From: Methylogaea oryzae
GTDB lineage: Bacteria > Pseudomonadota > Gammaproteobacteria > Methylococcales > Methylococcaceae
Reading direction: 5' to 3'
Assembly (NCBI RefSeq): GCF_019669985.1
Contig: NZ_AP019782.1
Span: 2,722,001 to 2,786,000 of the forward strand
DNA: 64,000 nucleotides
Part shown: piece by piece, positions 9,724 through 18,194 of the stretch
Layout: each line of letters opens with the position of its first letter
How positions within the stretch are numbered: position 1 is the first letter of the stretch
Program-made: the position numbers and the translations under genes
Notes under the pieces: generated by a model
What the model saw: the letters and a program-made list of their open reading frames with translations, nothing else
Told to the model about the DNA's origin: nothing
The model's database searches: none

Positions 9724-9958
9724 CCAGTACAGCGAAATACGCCAATGTGCTGAAGGTCAGGCCGCCTCAAGCCAAAACGGAAGCCAAGGCCACGTCGAGG
9801 CACAGACGGCCGCGTCGACATGCGGCAAATCACGCGGATCGCCGCGCTGTCGTTGCGCTTAGCGCGGGGCTTTGCGGGCATGAAAAAACCCGCGCAGGCC
9901 GATGCCGACGCGGGTTTTTTCTCTACCGTCCAAGCCTGTCCAGGACAGGCCCGCCTTT
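9724..9958. other. Convergent intergenic region between patatin gene and glnA
   Basis: 235 bases between two convergent genes. The only clear element is the hairpin terminator at 9883-9920. The small open frames here are unsupported. Confidence 0.5.
9883..9920. terminator. Bidirectional rho-independent terminator
   Basis: Perfect CCCGCG/CGCGGG stem (9889-9894 and 9909-9914), 14-base loop, flanked by six A on the left (9883-9888) and six T on the right (9915-9920). It can end both the patatin transcript (plus) and glnA (minus). Confidence 0.85.
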
Positions 9959-11368
9959 TTACAGGCTGTAGTACATATCGAACTCGACCGGGTGGGTGCT
10001 CATGCGGAAGCGGGTCACTTCCTGCATCTTCAGTTCGATGTAGGCGTCGATCACGTCATTGGTGAACACGCCGCCGCGGGTCAGGAACTCGCGATCCTTG
10101 TCCAGGGCTTCCAGCGCCATGTCGAAGGAGTGGCAAACCTGCGGGATGGCTTTCGCTTCTTCCGCCGGCAGGTCGTACAAGTCCTTGTCCATGGCGTCGC
10201 CCGGGTGGATCTTGTTCTGGATGCCGTCGAGGCCGGCCATCATCATGGCAGTAAAGGCCAGGTACGGGTTGGCGGTGCTGTCCGGGAAGCGCACTTCGAT
10301 GCGGCGCGCTTTCGGGTTCATCACGTAGGGGATACGGATGGAAGCGGAGCGGTTGCGGGCGGAGTAAGCCAGCATTACCGGCGCTTCGAAGCCCGGCACC
10401 AGACGCTTGTAGCTGTTGGTGGAAGCGTTGCAGAAGGCGTTCAGGGCCTTGGCGTGCTTGATGATACCGCCGATGTAGAACAGCGCCAGTTCGGACAGGC
10501 CGCCGTACAGGTCGCCGGTGAACAGGTTCTTGCCGTCTTTCGCCAGGGATTGGTGCACGTGCATGCCGGAGCCGTTGTCGCCCACCAGGGGTTTCGGCAT
10601 GAAGGTGGCGGTCTTGCCGTAGGCGTGGGCCACGTTCTGGATGACGTATTTCAGGGTCAGGGTTTCGTCGGCCTTCTTCACCAGGGTGTTGAACTTGGTA
10701 CCGATTTCGCACTGGCCGGCGGTGGCCACTTCATGGTGGTGCACTTCGGTCACCAGGCCCATGTCTTCCATGGTCATACACATGGCGGAGCGGATGTCCT
10801 GGAAGGAATCGACCGGCGGGACGGGGAAATAACCGCCCTTGGTGCCCGGACGGTGACCCATGTTGCCGTCTTCGTAGACTTTTTCGGCGTTCCAGCCGGC
10901 TTCCTGACTGTCGATCTTGTAGAAAGCGCCCTGCATGTTGGCGCCCCAGCGGATGTCGTCGAAAATGAAGTACTCGTTTTCCGGACCGAAGAAAGCGGTA
11001 TCGGCGATGCCGGTGCTCTTCAGGTAGGCTTCGCCGCGCTTGGCGATGGAACGCGGGTCGCGCTCATAGCCCTGCATGGTGGCCGGTTCGATGATGTCGC
11101 AACGCAAGATCAGGGTGGCGTCGTCGAAGAACGGGTCCATGACCGCCGTGGAGGGGTCGGGCATGAGGATCATGTCGGATTCGTTGATGCCCTTCCAGCC
11201 GGCGATGGAGGAGCCGTCGAACATCTTGCCTTCCTCGAACAGGCCTTCGTCGATCGTATGCGCAGGCACCGAGACGTGCTGTTCCTTGCCGCGGGTGTCG
11301 GCGAAGCGGAAATCGACGAACTTAACTTCTTTTTCCTTAATCAGCTGGAGTACTTCTTTTGGTGTCAT
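9959..11368 (-). CDS. glnA: Type I glutamine synthetase
   Basis: 469-residue ATP-dependent ligase making glutamine from glutamate and ammonia, the entry point for nitrogen assimilation. Length equals the enterobacterial enzyme. Visible signatures are the substrate-binding [17 protein letters not shown] region, the ATP-binding motif [16 protein letters not shown], and the adenylylation segment [11 protein letters not shown] with Tyr398, so activity is expected to be controlled by GlnE adenylylation. The ATG at 11368 follows a GGAGA ribosome site. Upstream lie a sigma-54 promoter and paired NtrC sites; downstream is a strong hairpin terminator, so the gene is probably monocistronic. Confidence 0.98.
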   Translation of the reverse strand: MTPKEVLQLIKEKEVKFVDFRFADTRGKEQHVSVPAHTIDEGLFEEGKMFDGSSIAGWKGINESDMILMPDPSTAVMDPFFDDATLILRCDIIEPATMQGYERDPRSIAKRGEAYLKSTGIADTAFFGPENEYFIFDDIRWGANMQGAFYKIDSQEAGWNAEKVYEDGNMGHRPGTKGGYFPVPPVDSFQDIRSAMCMTMEDMGLVTEVHHHEVATAGQCEIGTKFNTLVKKADETLTLKYVIQNVAHAYGKTATFMPKPLVGDNGSGMHVHQSLAKDGKNLFTGDLYGGLSELALFYIGGIIKHAKALNAFCNASTNSYKRLVPGFEAPVMLAYSARNRSASIRIPYVMNPKARRIEVRFPDSTANPYLAFTAMMMAGLDGIQNKIHPGDAMDKDLYDLPAEEAKAIPQVCHSFDMALEALDKDREFLTRGGVFTNDVIDAYIELKMQEVTRFRMSTHPVEFDMYYSL

Positions 11369-11410
11369 GTTTGTCTCCGAATAATTAGAATTTTTGCCCA
11401 GGCCAACAGA

Positions 11411-11428
11411 AAGCAGGTTCCGTACCAC
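11411..11428 (-). promoter_or_regulatory. Sigma-54 (-24/-12) promoter of glnA
   Basis: On the minus strand TGGTACGGAACCTGCTT matches the RpoN consensus, with GG (11426-11425) and GC (11414-11413) separated by exactly 10 bases. Transcription would begin near 11401, giving a leader of about 33 bases to the glnA ATG. Enhancer sites for NtrC lie roughly 95-125 bases further upstream, the usual geometry. Confidence 0.87.
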
Positions 11429-11494
11429 ATATTACCCACTCGCGCCGACCCCATCCACTAAGCGCATCCCAGCACTCCCCCTCGTCCATTCTTT

Positions 11495-11509
11495 GCACCA
11501 ATATGGTGC
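11495..11509. promoter_or_regulatory. NtrC enhancer site 1 of glnA
   Basis: GCACCAATATGGTGC, a dyad with 6-bp perfect arms around ATA, almost identical to the strong NtrC site of enterobacterial glnA. Its centre is about 100 bases upstream of the predicted start of transcription. Confidence 0.87.
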
Positions 11510-11514
11510 CCTGC

Positions 11515-11529
11515 GCACCATTATTGGTC
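11515..11529. promoter_or_regulatory. NtrC enhancer site 2 of glnA (weaker)
   Basis: GCACCATTATTGGTC has one good and one degenerate half. Its centre is 20 bp (two helical turns) from site 1, which would put two NtrC dimers on the same DNA face. It ends one base before the stop of the TusA-like gene. Confidence 0.65.
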
Positions 11530-11530
11530 A

Positions 11531-11764
11531 TCAACCGTCCAAGCCGACTTCCATCACGACGACAATTTCACCGCCGTTGCGCTCGGCAACCACCAGCCGG
11601 TGGCCGTTGATGCGGCACCAAGCGGGGATATCGTTGAGCATACCGGGATCGGTGCCAACCACCCGCAACCGCTGCCCCGCCGCCAGGGTTTTCACCCGAT
11701 TTTGCGTACGAATCACCGGCATGGGGCAAAGCAAGCCCTTCACGTCCAACTGCTCTTCCGTCAC
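11531..11764 (-). CDS. TusA/SirA-family sulfur carrier protein
   Basis: 77-residue member of the TusA (SirA, YedF) family, small two-layer proteins that carry a persulfide on a conserved cysteine. The signature LDVKGLLCPMPVIRT is present with Cys13 in the CPMP motif. The start is the GTG at 11764, which overlaps the stop of the upstream PP-loop gene in a GTGA and has an AGGAG site 8 bases before it; a longer GTG start at 11773 would collide with that site. Coupling to the PP-loop gene suggests it passes sulfur to that protein. It is unlikely to be the canonical TusA of the MnmA pathway, but that cannot be excluded. Confidence 0.88.
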   Translation of the reverse strand: MTEEQLDVKGLLCPMPVIRTQNRVKTLAAGQRLRVVGTDPGMLNDIPAWCRINGHRLVVAERNGGEIVVVMEVGLDG

Positions 11765-12798
11765 AGATACCACTCCTGAGGCAGCTCCGCCGCCGGCAGG
11801 GGCTGCACCAATATACGGCGCTCTTCACCGTTCTCCACCAGTGCCACTTCCACTTGGTCGGCGTCGCGGCCCTGGCTGAAGCGGGCGGCGATACGGGCGG
11901 CCAACTGCAGATCGTCTTCGCCCGCTTGGCCGTCCACCAGCACGAGCGGCCCGCCGTGGCTAACGGTAAACAGATGAGTATACGACTTGCGGTAGCCTAG
12001 CAGAAAATTGCTTTCGCCTTCCTCGCGCGCCACGATGAGCTTGAAACTGGGCCTCGGACGCAGGTGCCGGCCTACCTTCAGCAGCATGATGTCGTCCAAC
12101 TCGTATTCCTTGGAGCCGCGCGCCTGCCATAAATCGGCCAGTTTGTGGGAATAGCTCTCGTCGGTGAGGAAACAGCAGCCGCCGGCCGGCTGGGCGTAAT
12201 CCTCGATGCCGAGACGGCGCGCCAGCGCCATTTGCGGCTTGCGTCCGCGGCCGTTGAAATCGTACAGCTTATCGCGATCCACCCAGCCCTCCCGCTCCGG
12301 CAGGGTCGGCTGCATCAATTTGGCGCACAAGGGGCGCAGCAACCGATCCTCGATGCCGGAATCCCGCGACACCACCCGCATAGTGTCGCGCCGCTGGGAC
12401 ATGGGCCGCTGGCCGATGACCTCGCCGGTGATGATGAAATCGAAACCGTTTTCCTCGATCCACTCCCGCGCCTTGGTCACCATGAACACCTTGCAATCCA
12501 GGCAGGGATTAAGGTTGGAACCATAACCGTGCTTGGGGTTGATCACCACCGATTTGTACTCTTCGATGATGTCGATGATGTGCAGTTTGATGCCCAGCTG
12601 CTCGGCCACCCATAGAGAGTTGTTGCGCTTCTGCTTGTTCTGGTCCTGCTTGCGGATGGCGTGGGTATGGCCTTCCACGCAAAAACCGGTGTAAAAATTG
12701 ATGCCTTCGACGTGAATGCCTTGCTCCATCACCACCTTGGTGGCGAGCATGGAGTCCAGGCCGCCGGAAATCAGGCTTACTGCTTTGCGTTGCGTCAT
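11761..12798 (-). CDS. PP-loop ATPase, ThiI/MnmA-like tRNA-thiolation-type protein
   Basis: 345-residue protein with an N-terminal PP-loop SGGLDS (11-16), which activates a substrate as an adenylate for sulfur insertion. Conserved cysteines Cys99 and Cys102 (NPCLDCK) and a later Cys pair (AGGCCFL) may handle sulfur or a metal. The C-terminal third has a fold-like pattern without a name I can assign from sequence. Homologues are often labelled tRNA (5-methylaminomethyl-2-thiouridylate)-methyltransferase, a misnomer for the thiolase activity. It overlaps the TusA-like gene by 4 bases. Its true substrate (tRNA, or a small molecule) is unknown. The ATG 12798 lacks a strong ribosome site; nine upstream in-frame codons are possible but unlikely. 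Confidence 0.82.
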   Translation of the reverse strand: MTQRKAVSLISGGLDSMLATKVVMEQGIHVEGINFYTGFCVEGHTHAIRKQDQNKQKRNNSLWVAEQLGIKLHIIDIIEEYKSVVINPKHGYGSNLNPCLDCKVFMVTKAREWIEENGFDFIITGEVIGQRPMSQRRDTMRVVSRDSGIEDRLLRPLCAKLMQPTLPEREGWVDRDKLYDFNGRGRKPQMALARRLGIEDYAQPAGGCCFLTDESYSHKLADLWQARGSKEYELDDIMLLKVGRHLRPRPSFKLIVAREEGESNFLLGYRKSYTHLFTVSHGGPLVLVDGQAGEDDLQLAARIAARFSQGRDADQVEVALVENGEERRILVQPLPAAELPQEWYL

Positions 12799-12850
12799 GG
12801 AAGATACGAAAAGGGAAAAACGCACCGGCGGCGACCGGTGGGTATGGAAA

Positions 12851-13912
12851 TCAATCGAGGAACTGCTGCTTGATCTGCAAGACTTGCGGCAGAATGTCGT
12901 GGAAGCGATCCACCAGAATGGGATCGAAATGGCTGCCTTTCAGCTTTTCCATCTCCGCCAGGGCTTCTTCAACGCTCCAGGCCTTCTTGTAGGGCCGCTC
13001 GGAAGTCAGCGCGTCGAACACGTCGCACACCGCCGTGATGCGTCCCACCAGGGGAATATCCTCGCCCTTCAGGCCCTTGGGATAGCCGCTGCCGTCCCAG
13101 CGCTCGTGGTGGGTGGCGGCGATGATTTCAGCCATTTGCAATAACGTCGAATCGTGCCCGGACAACATCTCCGCGCCGATCGCGGCGTGGGTTTTCATGA
13201 TGTCCCACTCGTCGGGATCCAACTTGCCGGGCTTCAACAATATGCGGTCGGGAATGCCGATTTTGCCGATGTCGTGCATGGGGCTGGCGTTGAGCAGCAG
13301 CTCGCATTCTTCCTCGCTCAAGCCGATCTGGCCGCCCAGCAAAGCGCAGAATTTGCTCATGCGAATGACGTGGGCGCCGGTTTCGTTATCGCGGTATTCC
13401 GCCGCGCGGCCAAGGCGGCGGATGATTTCCAGCCGGGTGTACTCCAGCTCCTGGGTACGCTGGCGAACCTGCTCCTCCAGCACCCGATTCTCGTCCCGCA
13501 ACCAGTTGTGGAACATGCGCACTTCCAGCAAGTTGCGCGCGCGGGCCAGCACCTCGACGCTATCGAAAGGCTTCGAAAGGAAATCCTTGGCGCCTTCCTG
13601 CAAGGACCGCAGCTTGGTTTCGCTGGTCAACTCGGCGGTCAGCACCAGAATGGACAGGTAGTCGTCGCCCTTGCTTTCCCGCAACTGCGCCATCACTTGA
13701 AAACCGTCCAAGTGCGGCATGCGGATGTCCAGCAGGATCAAATCGTAGCGATTGGCTTCGTACAGCGCCTTCACCTCGCGAGGATCGCTCACCGAGTCCA
13801 CGTGGCTGTAACCGCCTTTGCGCAACAGCTTTTCCAGCAATGCGATATTGGCCCGATTGTCGTCGACAATCAGGATACGAGCATCGAAAATCTTTTGTTC
13901 GAGACCGTTCAC
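12851..13912 (-). CDS. Response regulator with HD-GYP domain (c-di-GMP phosphodiesterase type)
   Basis: 353-residue RpfG-like protein. The receiver occupies 1-125 with Asp62 (LLDIRMP) and Lys114; a coiled-coil linker spans about 135-165; the HD-GYP domain runs from about 165 to the end, with His213-Asp214 (MHDIGKIGIPD) and the RWDGSGYPKG motif (GYP 276-278). These domains hydrolyse cyclic di-GMP. The GTG start at 13912 has an AAGGG site 7 bases upstream. No cognate kinase is adjacent; candidates are the kinases at 15364-20951. Confidence 0.93.
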   Translation of the reverse strand: MNGLEQKIFDARILIVDDNRANIALLEKLLRKGGYSHVDSVSDPREVKALYEANRYDLILLDIRMPHLDGFQVMAQLRESKGDDYLSILVLTAELTSETKLRSLQEGAKDFLSKPFDSVEVLARARNLLEVRMFHNWLRDENRVLEEQVRQRTQELEYTRLEIIRRLGRAAEYRDNETGAHVIRMSKFCALLGGQIGLSEEECELLLNASPMHDIGKIGIPDRILLKPGKLDPDEWDIMKTHAAIGAEMLSGHDSTLLQMAEIIAATHHERWDGSGYPKGLKGEDIPLVGRITAVCDVFDALTSERPYKKAWSVEEALAEMEKLKGSHFDPILVDRFHDILPQVLQIKQQFLD

Positions 13913-14039
13913 TCACGAACCCTTGTTAAACCCCATTCCCACCCGGCCTAGCGGGACGGACGTGTAACGGCGGATTATATTCGTCCCCGCCGCCAGGCTA
14001 CAATGGCTTTCTCTCAGGAAAACCGCGAAACATCACGCC

Positions 14040-14486
14040 ATGGGCGCAACACCCCATCGAACGCCAGCACAAGCGCAGCACGCCTCACGCGCCCTTTGGG
14101 CGCTCTGGTCGGCCATGGCGGCCGGCCTATCGATCCCCCTGGGCCTCAGCGCCTTACCCATGCCCCATCCGGCCACGCCGCCATTGTCCCCGCAAGACTT
14201 GGCCAACGTGGCGTACGCCGTGGGCATCGCGCTCACCGCCACCGCCTTGCTGCTGCGCAAGCGCTGGCTCGGCAACGACTTCCTCGCCCTGCTGATCAGC
14301 GCGTCGCTGACGGAAAGCGTCGCCTGGGTCGGCTTCGCCGCGTGGCTGGTCGACGCTCGCACACCGGCCTTCTATACTTTGTTGGTAGTCGCCGCCCTGG
14401 GCTTCTGGCTGATTCGCCCTCGCAGGGAGGCACAGCGAAGCGCTGCGACCGACGACACCACCCCGCCCGGCCATACTCCACGGTGA
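14040..14486 (+). CDS. Hypothetical small membrane protein
   Basis: 148 residues, with hydrophobic stretches at about 23-41, 55-75, 80-100 and 108-126, so probably a three- to four-helix inner-membrane protein with a charged C-terminal tail. No family is recognised. It is followed 5 bases later by the exported hypothetical gene, suggesting an operon. No strong ribosome site is visible, so the start is tentative. An alternative long plus-strand frame covering it is the upstream extension of the next gene. Confidence 0.5.
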   Translation: MGATPHRTPAQAQHASRALWALWSAMAAGLSIPLGLSALPMPHPATPPLSPQDLANVAYAVGIALTATALLLRKRWLGNDFLALLISASLTESVAWVGFAAWLVDARTPAFYTLLVVAALGFWLIRPRREAQRSAATDDTTPPGHTPR

Positions 14487-14491
14487 CTTTC

Positions 14492-15334
14492 ATGAAATCG
14501 CTCTATCGTCTCTCCGGCGCCATCGCCATGGCCTTAACCGTCGCCCAGCCGGCGTTGGCCGACGCGGTCATCAACCTCAACGTCAGCCAGCAAAACCCGA
14601 AAGCCCAAAGCGGCGAACCGGTGCGGCTGCTGGTGCATGAAGGAAAAGTCCTGTTGGGCATGCCGGCGGCGGCCGAAGGCAAAGACTTGCGTTTCGACCG
14701 CGCGCAGAACCTGTTTCACGTCATCGACCACCGTCGCCGCAACGTCATGGCGGTGGACGAAGCCGCGGTGATCCAGCTGACGGACCAGGCCCAAGCCATG
14801 CTGATGATGGCTCGCGGCTTTTCCGAGCAGCTATCGCTGCTGCCCCCCAAGCAACGAGCGAAATTGGAAAAGATGATCGGCGGCGAAGGCGCCCTGGCGC
14901 AATTGAACAAGCCGAACAACGGCAAAATGACGGGCAAGCAGTCCTTCCACGCCAACGGAGGCAAAGTCGTCGGGGGCATATCCTGCCAGCGCCTGGAGGT
15001 GTTGGGCAACGGCGGCAAACTGGCGGAACTGTGCCTGGCTAAAGCCGGCTCCACGCCGCTGGCGGAGCAGGATTACGCGACATTGGAAGCCATGCGCCAG
15101 CAGGCGCAGCGACTGGCGCAGCGAGCCGCCCCCCTGGCGCAGCAGTTCGGCTTCCCGCTGCCGCCGCTGGACGACGCCAAGTTATCCGGCCTGCCGGTGG
15201 AAATGAGGAACTTGAGCGGCAACAACCGGGAAACGGTCACGCTGACGCAAATTTCCTCGGAAGCGGTCTCCCCCCAATCGGTGGAACTCCCCGCCGACTA
15301 TAAAACCCGTCCGTTGTCGGCCTGGAAGTTCTAA
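14492..15334 (+). CDS. Hypothetical exported protein
   Basis: 280 residues with a clear Sec signal peptide (MKSLYRLSGAIAMALTVAQPALA). The mature part is soluble, has helical segments rich in Gln/Ala around 105-215, and a Cys-containing segment (ISCQRLEVLGNGGKLAELCL) that could form one disulfide. No domain is recognised; the charged mid-section (MIGGEGALAQLNKPNNGKMT) has no known motif. It ends 30 bases before the convergent stop of the kinase cluster. Confidence 0.7.
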   Translation: MKSLYRLSGAIAMALTVAQPALADAVINLNVSQQNPKAQSGEPVRLLVHEGKVLLGMPAAAEGKDLRFDRAQNLFHVIDHRRRNVMAVDEAAVIQLTDQAQAMLMMARGFSEQLSLLPPKQRAKLEKMIGGEGALAQLNKPNNGKMTGKQSFHANGGKVVGGISCQRLEVLGNGGKLAELCLAKAGSTPLAEQDYATLEAMRQQAQRLAQRAAPLAQQFGFPLPPLDDAKLSGLPVEMRNLSGNNRETVTLTQISSEAVSPQSVELPADYKTRPLSAWKF

Positions 15335-15363
15335 ATCGCCCGGCCCGTTGAGTCCGTGGCGGA

Positions 15364-17331
15364 TCAGACGAGGAGGTCGTCCAATGCCGCGAGGAATTCG
15401 CTCACGCTGAGGGGTTTGGTCAAGTAACGGCAAAACCCCGCCTTCAGCGCGGCGGCAGTATCCTCCGGCATGGCGTTGGCGCTGACGGCCACCACAGGGA
15501 TGCCGCGCGTCTCGTCCCGCTCCCGCAAGTGCCGCAACACCTGGTAGCCGTCCATGCCGGGCAAGGTGATATCCAGCAGAATGAGATCGGGCCGCAGCCT
15601 TTGGGCCATGTCGATGCCTTCCTTGGGCAGTTCCGCCGTCGCCAGGCGATAAGCGGAACGGTATTTTTTGACGATCCGTTGCACCAGGGTCAAATTGACC
15701 GGGCTGTCCTCGATATAAAGGATGGTGCGCAACGCGCCGGACGACTCGTGCCGGTCGGTCGGCGTCTTCTCTTCCGCCACGGAGGCGGACTCGACCGCCG
15801 CGTCGTCGCCGCTCGACGGCAAATCGATCCAGAACTCGCTGCCGCGCCCTTCGCAACTTTCCACGCCGATGCTGCCGTTCATGGACTCGACAAGGCGCTT
15901 GGTGATGGTCAAACCGATGCCGGTGCCTTCGACGTTATCCGACTGGGTGCGCAGCCGGTTGAAAGGCTCGAAAATCTCCGCCAAGCGCTCTTGCGGAATG
16001 CCCAGCCCGGAATCCGCCACGCTGACGCGCACCGTCTGGCCGTCCAAATCGCGGCACTCGACGCGAACCTCGCCGCCGCGGCGGTTGTACTTGATTGCGT
16101 TGGACACCAGATTCAACAAACACTGCTTGAGCCGCATCCGATCCGCGCGCACCGTTTGCCCGGCCGCGTCGCCTTCGGGAAAATGCAGCGTCACGCCGTA
16201 ATTCGCTGCGATGGGCTTGGCGAGATCCAGGCATTGCCCCAAAACCGACGCCATGGACAAATTCTCCAGCGCCATTTCGATATGGCCTGCCTCGATCTTG
16301 GAAAGGTCCAAAACGTCGTTGATCAGCTCCAGCAGATGCTCGCCACCCTGGCGAATCAATCCCACGTATTCCCGCTGCTCGTCGCTCAATGCCGGATCGA
16401 ACTCGAGCAACTGGGAAAAGCCGATGATGGCATTCATGGGCGTACGCAACTCGTGGCTCATGCTGGACAGGAACTGCGATTTCGCCCGATTAGCCCGTTC
16501 CGCTTCCTCCTTGGCGGCCATCATGCTACTGGCCAGGCGGTTGCGCTCGGTGATGTCGTGGGCGATGGAATACACCAGGGTTTTCCCCTGATAAAACAGC
16601 GGGCCGCTGAACAACGCGACGTCGCGGATTTCGCCGTTTTTCAGCCGTTGGCGCCACTCGAAACGCCGAGCGGCGCCTTCCGCGACCTTGCGGAACCCTT
16701 CCGCGCGAATGTCGGCCGGCGCCACGTCGATGGCTGCCATGGGCATCTGGCGCAGCTCCTCCCGCGTATACCCCCAAAACGCCAGGGCCGCAGCATTGGC
16801 GTCCACGATGCGGCCGGTGTCGGGATCGTGCAGGTAGGCGATAGAGGCGTTGCCCTCGAACATCTGCCGATAGCGCATTTCGCGCTCCGCCAACGCCTGA
16901 TTCATTTCCAGCAGACGGCGCTTGGAGTCCTTCAGCTTGCGGCTGTTGCCCGCCAGGGATCGGCTGATGGCGATGAATATTTCCGCATTGAGCGGCTTGT
17001 AAAGAAAACTGGAAATCCCCTGATTCAGGGCATCCACCAAGGTATCCCGATGCTCGTCGGCGGTAATCAGCAGGATGGCCGCCTCCTCCCCCGCCAAGCT
17101 GTCCCGCACGCGGCTGGCGAATTCCGGGCCGGTCATTTCGGGCAGGTGGAAATCGACGATAAGCAGATCCGGATCGAACCCGGAAAACATTTCCAACGCC
17201 AGGGACGGTTTGAGCGCGTGGCGCACCGCAAATCCTGCGTCCTCCAGCAACGCCGCATGGTAAAGGGACAAGGTGCGGTCGTCGTCGACCAGGATGATGC
17301 GCAGCGCGTCGGCGGGCGGGGAGGTGTTCAT
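15364..17331 (-). CDS. Hybrid sensor histidine kinase (REC-PAS-HisKA-HATPase-REC)
   Basis: 655-residue cytosolic kinase. The N-terminal receiver has Asp60 (LLIVDFHLPE) and Lys112. A PAS domain follows at about 150-265, then HisKA with His293 ([13 protein letters not shown]), an HATPase (NLVSNAIKYN, DSGLGIPQE, GTGIGLTITKR), and a C-terminal receiver (LILLDITLPGMDGYQV). No membrane helix, so it probably takes phosphate from other relay members rather than sensing outside. Start overlaps the upstream Hpt-gene stop by ATGA. Last gene of a four-gene minus-strand cluster. Confidence 0.93.
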   Translation of the reverse strand: MNTSPPADALRIILVDDDRTLSLYHAALLEDAGFAVRHALKPSLALEMFSGFDPDLLIVDFHLPEMTGPEFASRVRDSLAGEEAAILLITADEHRDTLVDALNQGISSFLYKPLNAEIFIAISRSLAGNSRKLKDSKRRLLEMNQALAEREMRYRQMFEGNASIAYLHDPDTGRIVDANAAALAFWGYTREELRQMPMAAIDVAPADIRAEGFRKVAEGAARRFEWRQRLKNGEIRDVALFSGPLFYQGKTLVYSIAHDITERNRLASSMMAAKEEAERANRAKSQFLSSMSHELRTPMNAIIGFSQLLEFDPALSDEQREYVGLIRQGGEHLLELINDVLDLSKIEAGHIEMALENLSMASVLGQCLDLAKPIAANYGVTLHFPEGDAAGQTVRADRMRLKQCLLNLVSNAIKYNRRGGEVRVECRDLDGQTVRVSVADSGLGIPQERLAEIFEPFNRLRTQSDNVEGTGIGLTITKRLVESMNGSIGVESCEGRGSEFWIDLPSSGDDAAVESASVAEEKTPTDRHESSGALRTILYIEDSPVNLTLVQRIVKKYRSAYRLATAELPKEGIDMAQRLRPDLILLDITLPGMDGYQVLRHLRERDETRGIPVVAVSANAMPEDTAAALKAGFCRYLTKPLSVSEFLAALDDLLV

Positions 17332-18119
17332 GTCGTTGTTTTATCCGATCGGCCATAAGCCCCATACACTTCGCCGATGACGTCGTGTAAATGGGAAAGG
17401 AACCGCGTGTCGCGCAACACAACAAAATCGGGATCCACATCCCGCTTCACGAAACCGGCTTTATCCCGGTCGGAACTCACCAGTACGGCTTTCAGCGCTT
17501 GCGCCCGGCGCGAAAGCTTCATGGAGGCGATCAAAGCTTCGCCGCGCATGGGGTAGAGCTCGGAAGAAACGATCACCAGATGAAACGGCTCGCCGAGTAT
17601 GCGATGCATGGCGTTCAGGCTGTCCTCGAACTCGACCACGCGGGCGTCGAACGCCTTCGCCGTTTCGCAGCAAATCTGCCGCAGCGTGCGCGAATTGGCG
17701 ACGATGGCAACGGAAAAGCGCTGCTGAAAGGCGCGCTCGTGCAGCCGCGCCAGTTTTTTTTCCGTACCGTCGAAGTTTTCGCAGCCGTGCTTGATTTCGG
17801 CGACGCTGTGCCGCAGCAGTTCGAGATACCCCAAGGCGACCTCCACCAGGCTGGGCGGCAACGTCTCGGCCTGATCGGCGTCCTGGATGATCTCCTCGAA
17901 AGGATGGCAAATGGCGGCCAGGATCTGCTGGCCGAAGGTGGCCGCGCTGCCCTTGATGCTGTGAACGGAGCGATATAAATCGGCCAGCGCATCGTGGGGG
18001 CTGCCGCCGCGCTCCAGCGCCAGCAACATTCTCTCGATTTCCTCCAGCCGCTCGGGCAATTCGTCGAGAAACGCCTTGCGGAACCGCTCGTTCAAGGAGG
18101 AAACGTTCGCCGTCCGCAT
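17328..18119 (-). CDS. Hpt-domain protein with a degenerate receiver-like C-terminus
   Basis: 263 residues. The N-terminal Hpt helix bundle carries the phospho-His at His53 (LYRSVHSIKGSAATFG). The C-terminal half (about 135-255) has the alternating strand/helix rhythm of a receiver, but the phospho-acceptor position reads VIVSSEL (Ser185/Ser186) instead of Asp, so it is read as a pseudo-receiver. Such proteins could pass phosphate between the hybrid kinases on either side of it in the cluster. It is ATGA-coupled to the downstream kinase. The start at ATG 18119 is chosen for the Hpt; a 16-residue upstream extension is possible. Confidence 0.85.
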   Translation of the reverse strand: MRTANVSSLNERFRKAFLDELPERLEEIERMLLALERGGSPHDALADLYRSVHSIKGSAATFGQQILAAICHPFEEIIQDADQAETLPPSLVEVALGYLELLRHSVAEIKHGCENFDGTEKKLARLHERAFQQRFSVAIVANSRTLRQICCETAKAFDARVVEFEDSLNAMHRILGEPFHLVIVSSELYPMRGEALIASMKLSRRAQALKAVLVSSDRDKAGFVKRDVDPDFVVLRDTRFLSHLHDVIGEVYGAYGRSDKTTT

Positions 18120-18194
18120 CACCCAACGGCTCCATGACGATAGTCCGGCGAGCAAGCCCTCGCCCACAAAGTGCCGACGATCGCACGAAGCATG

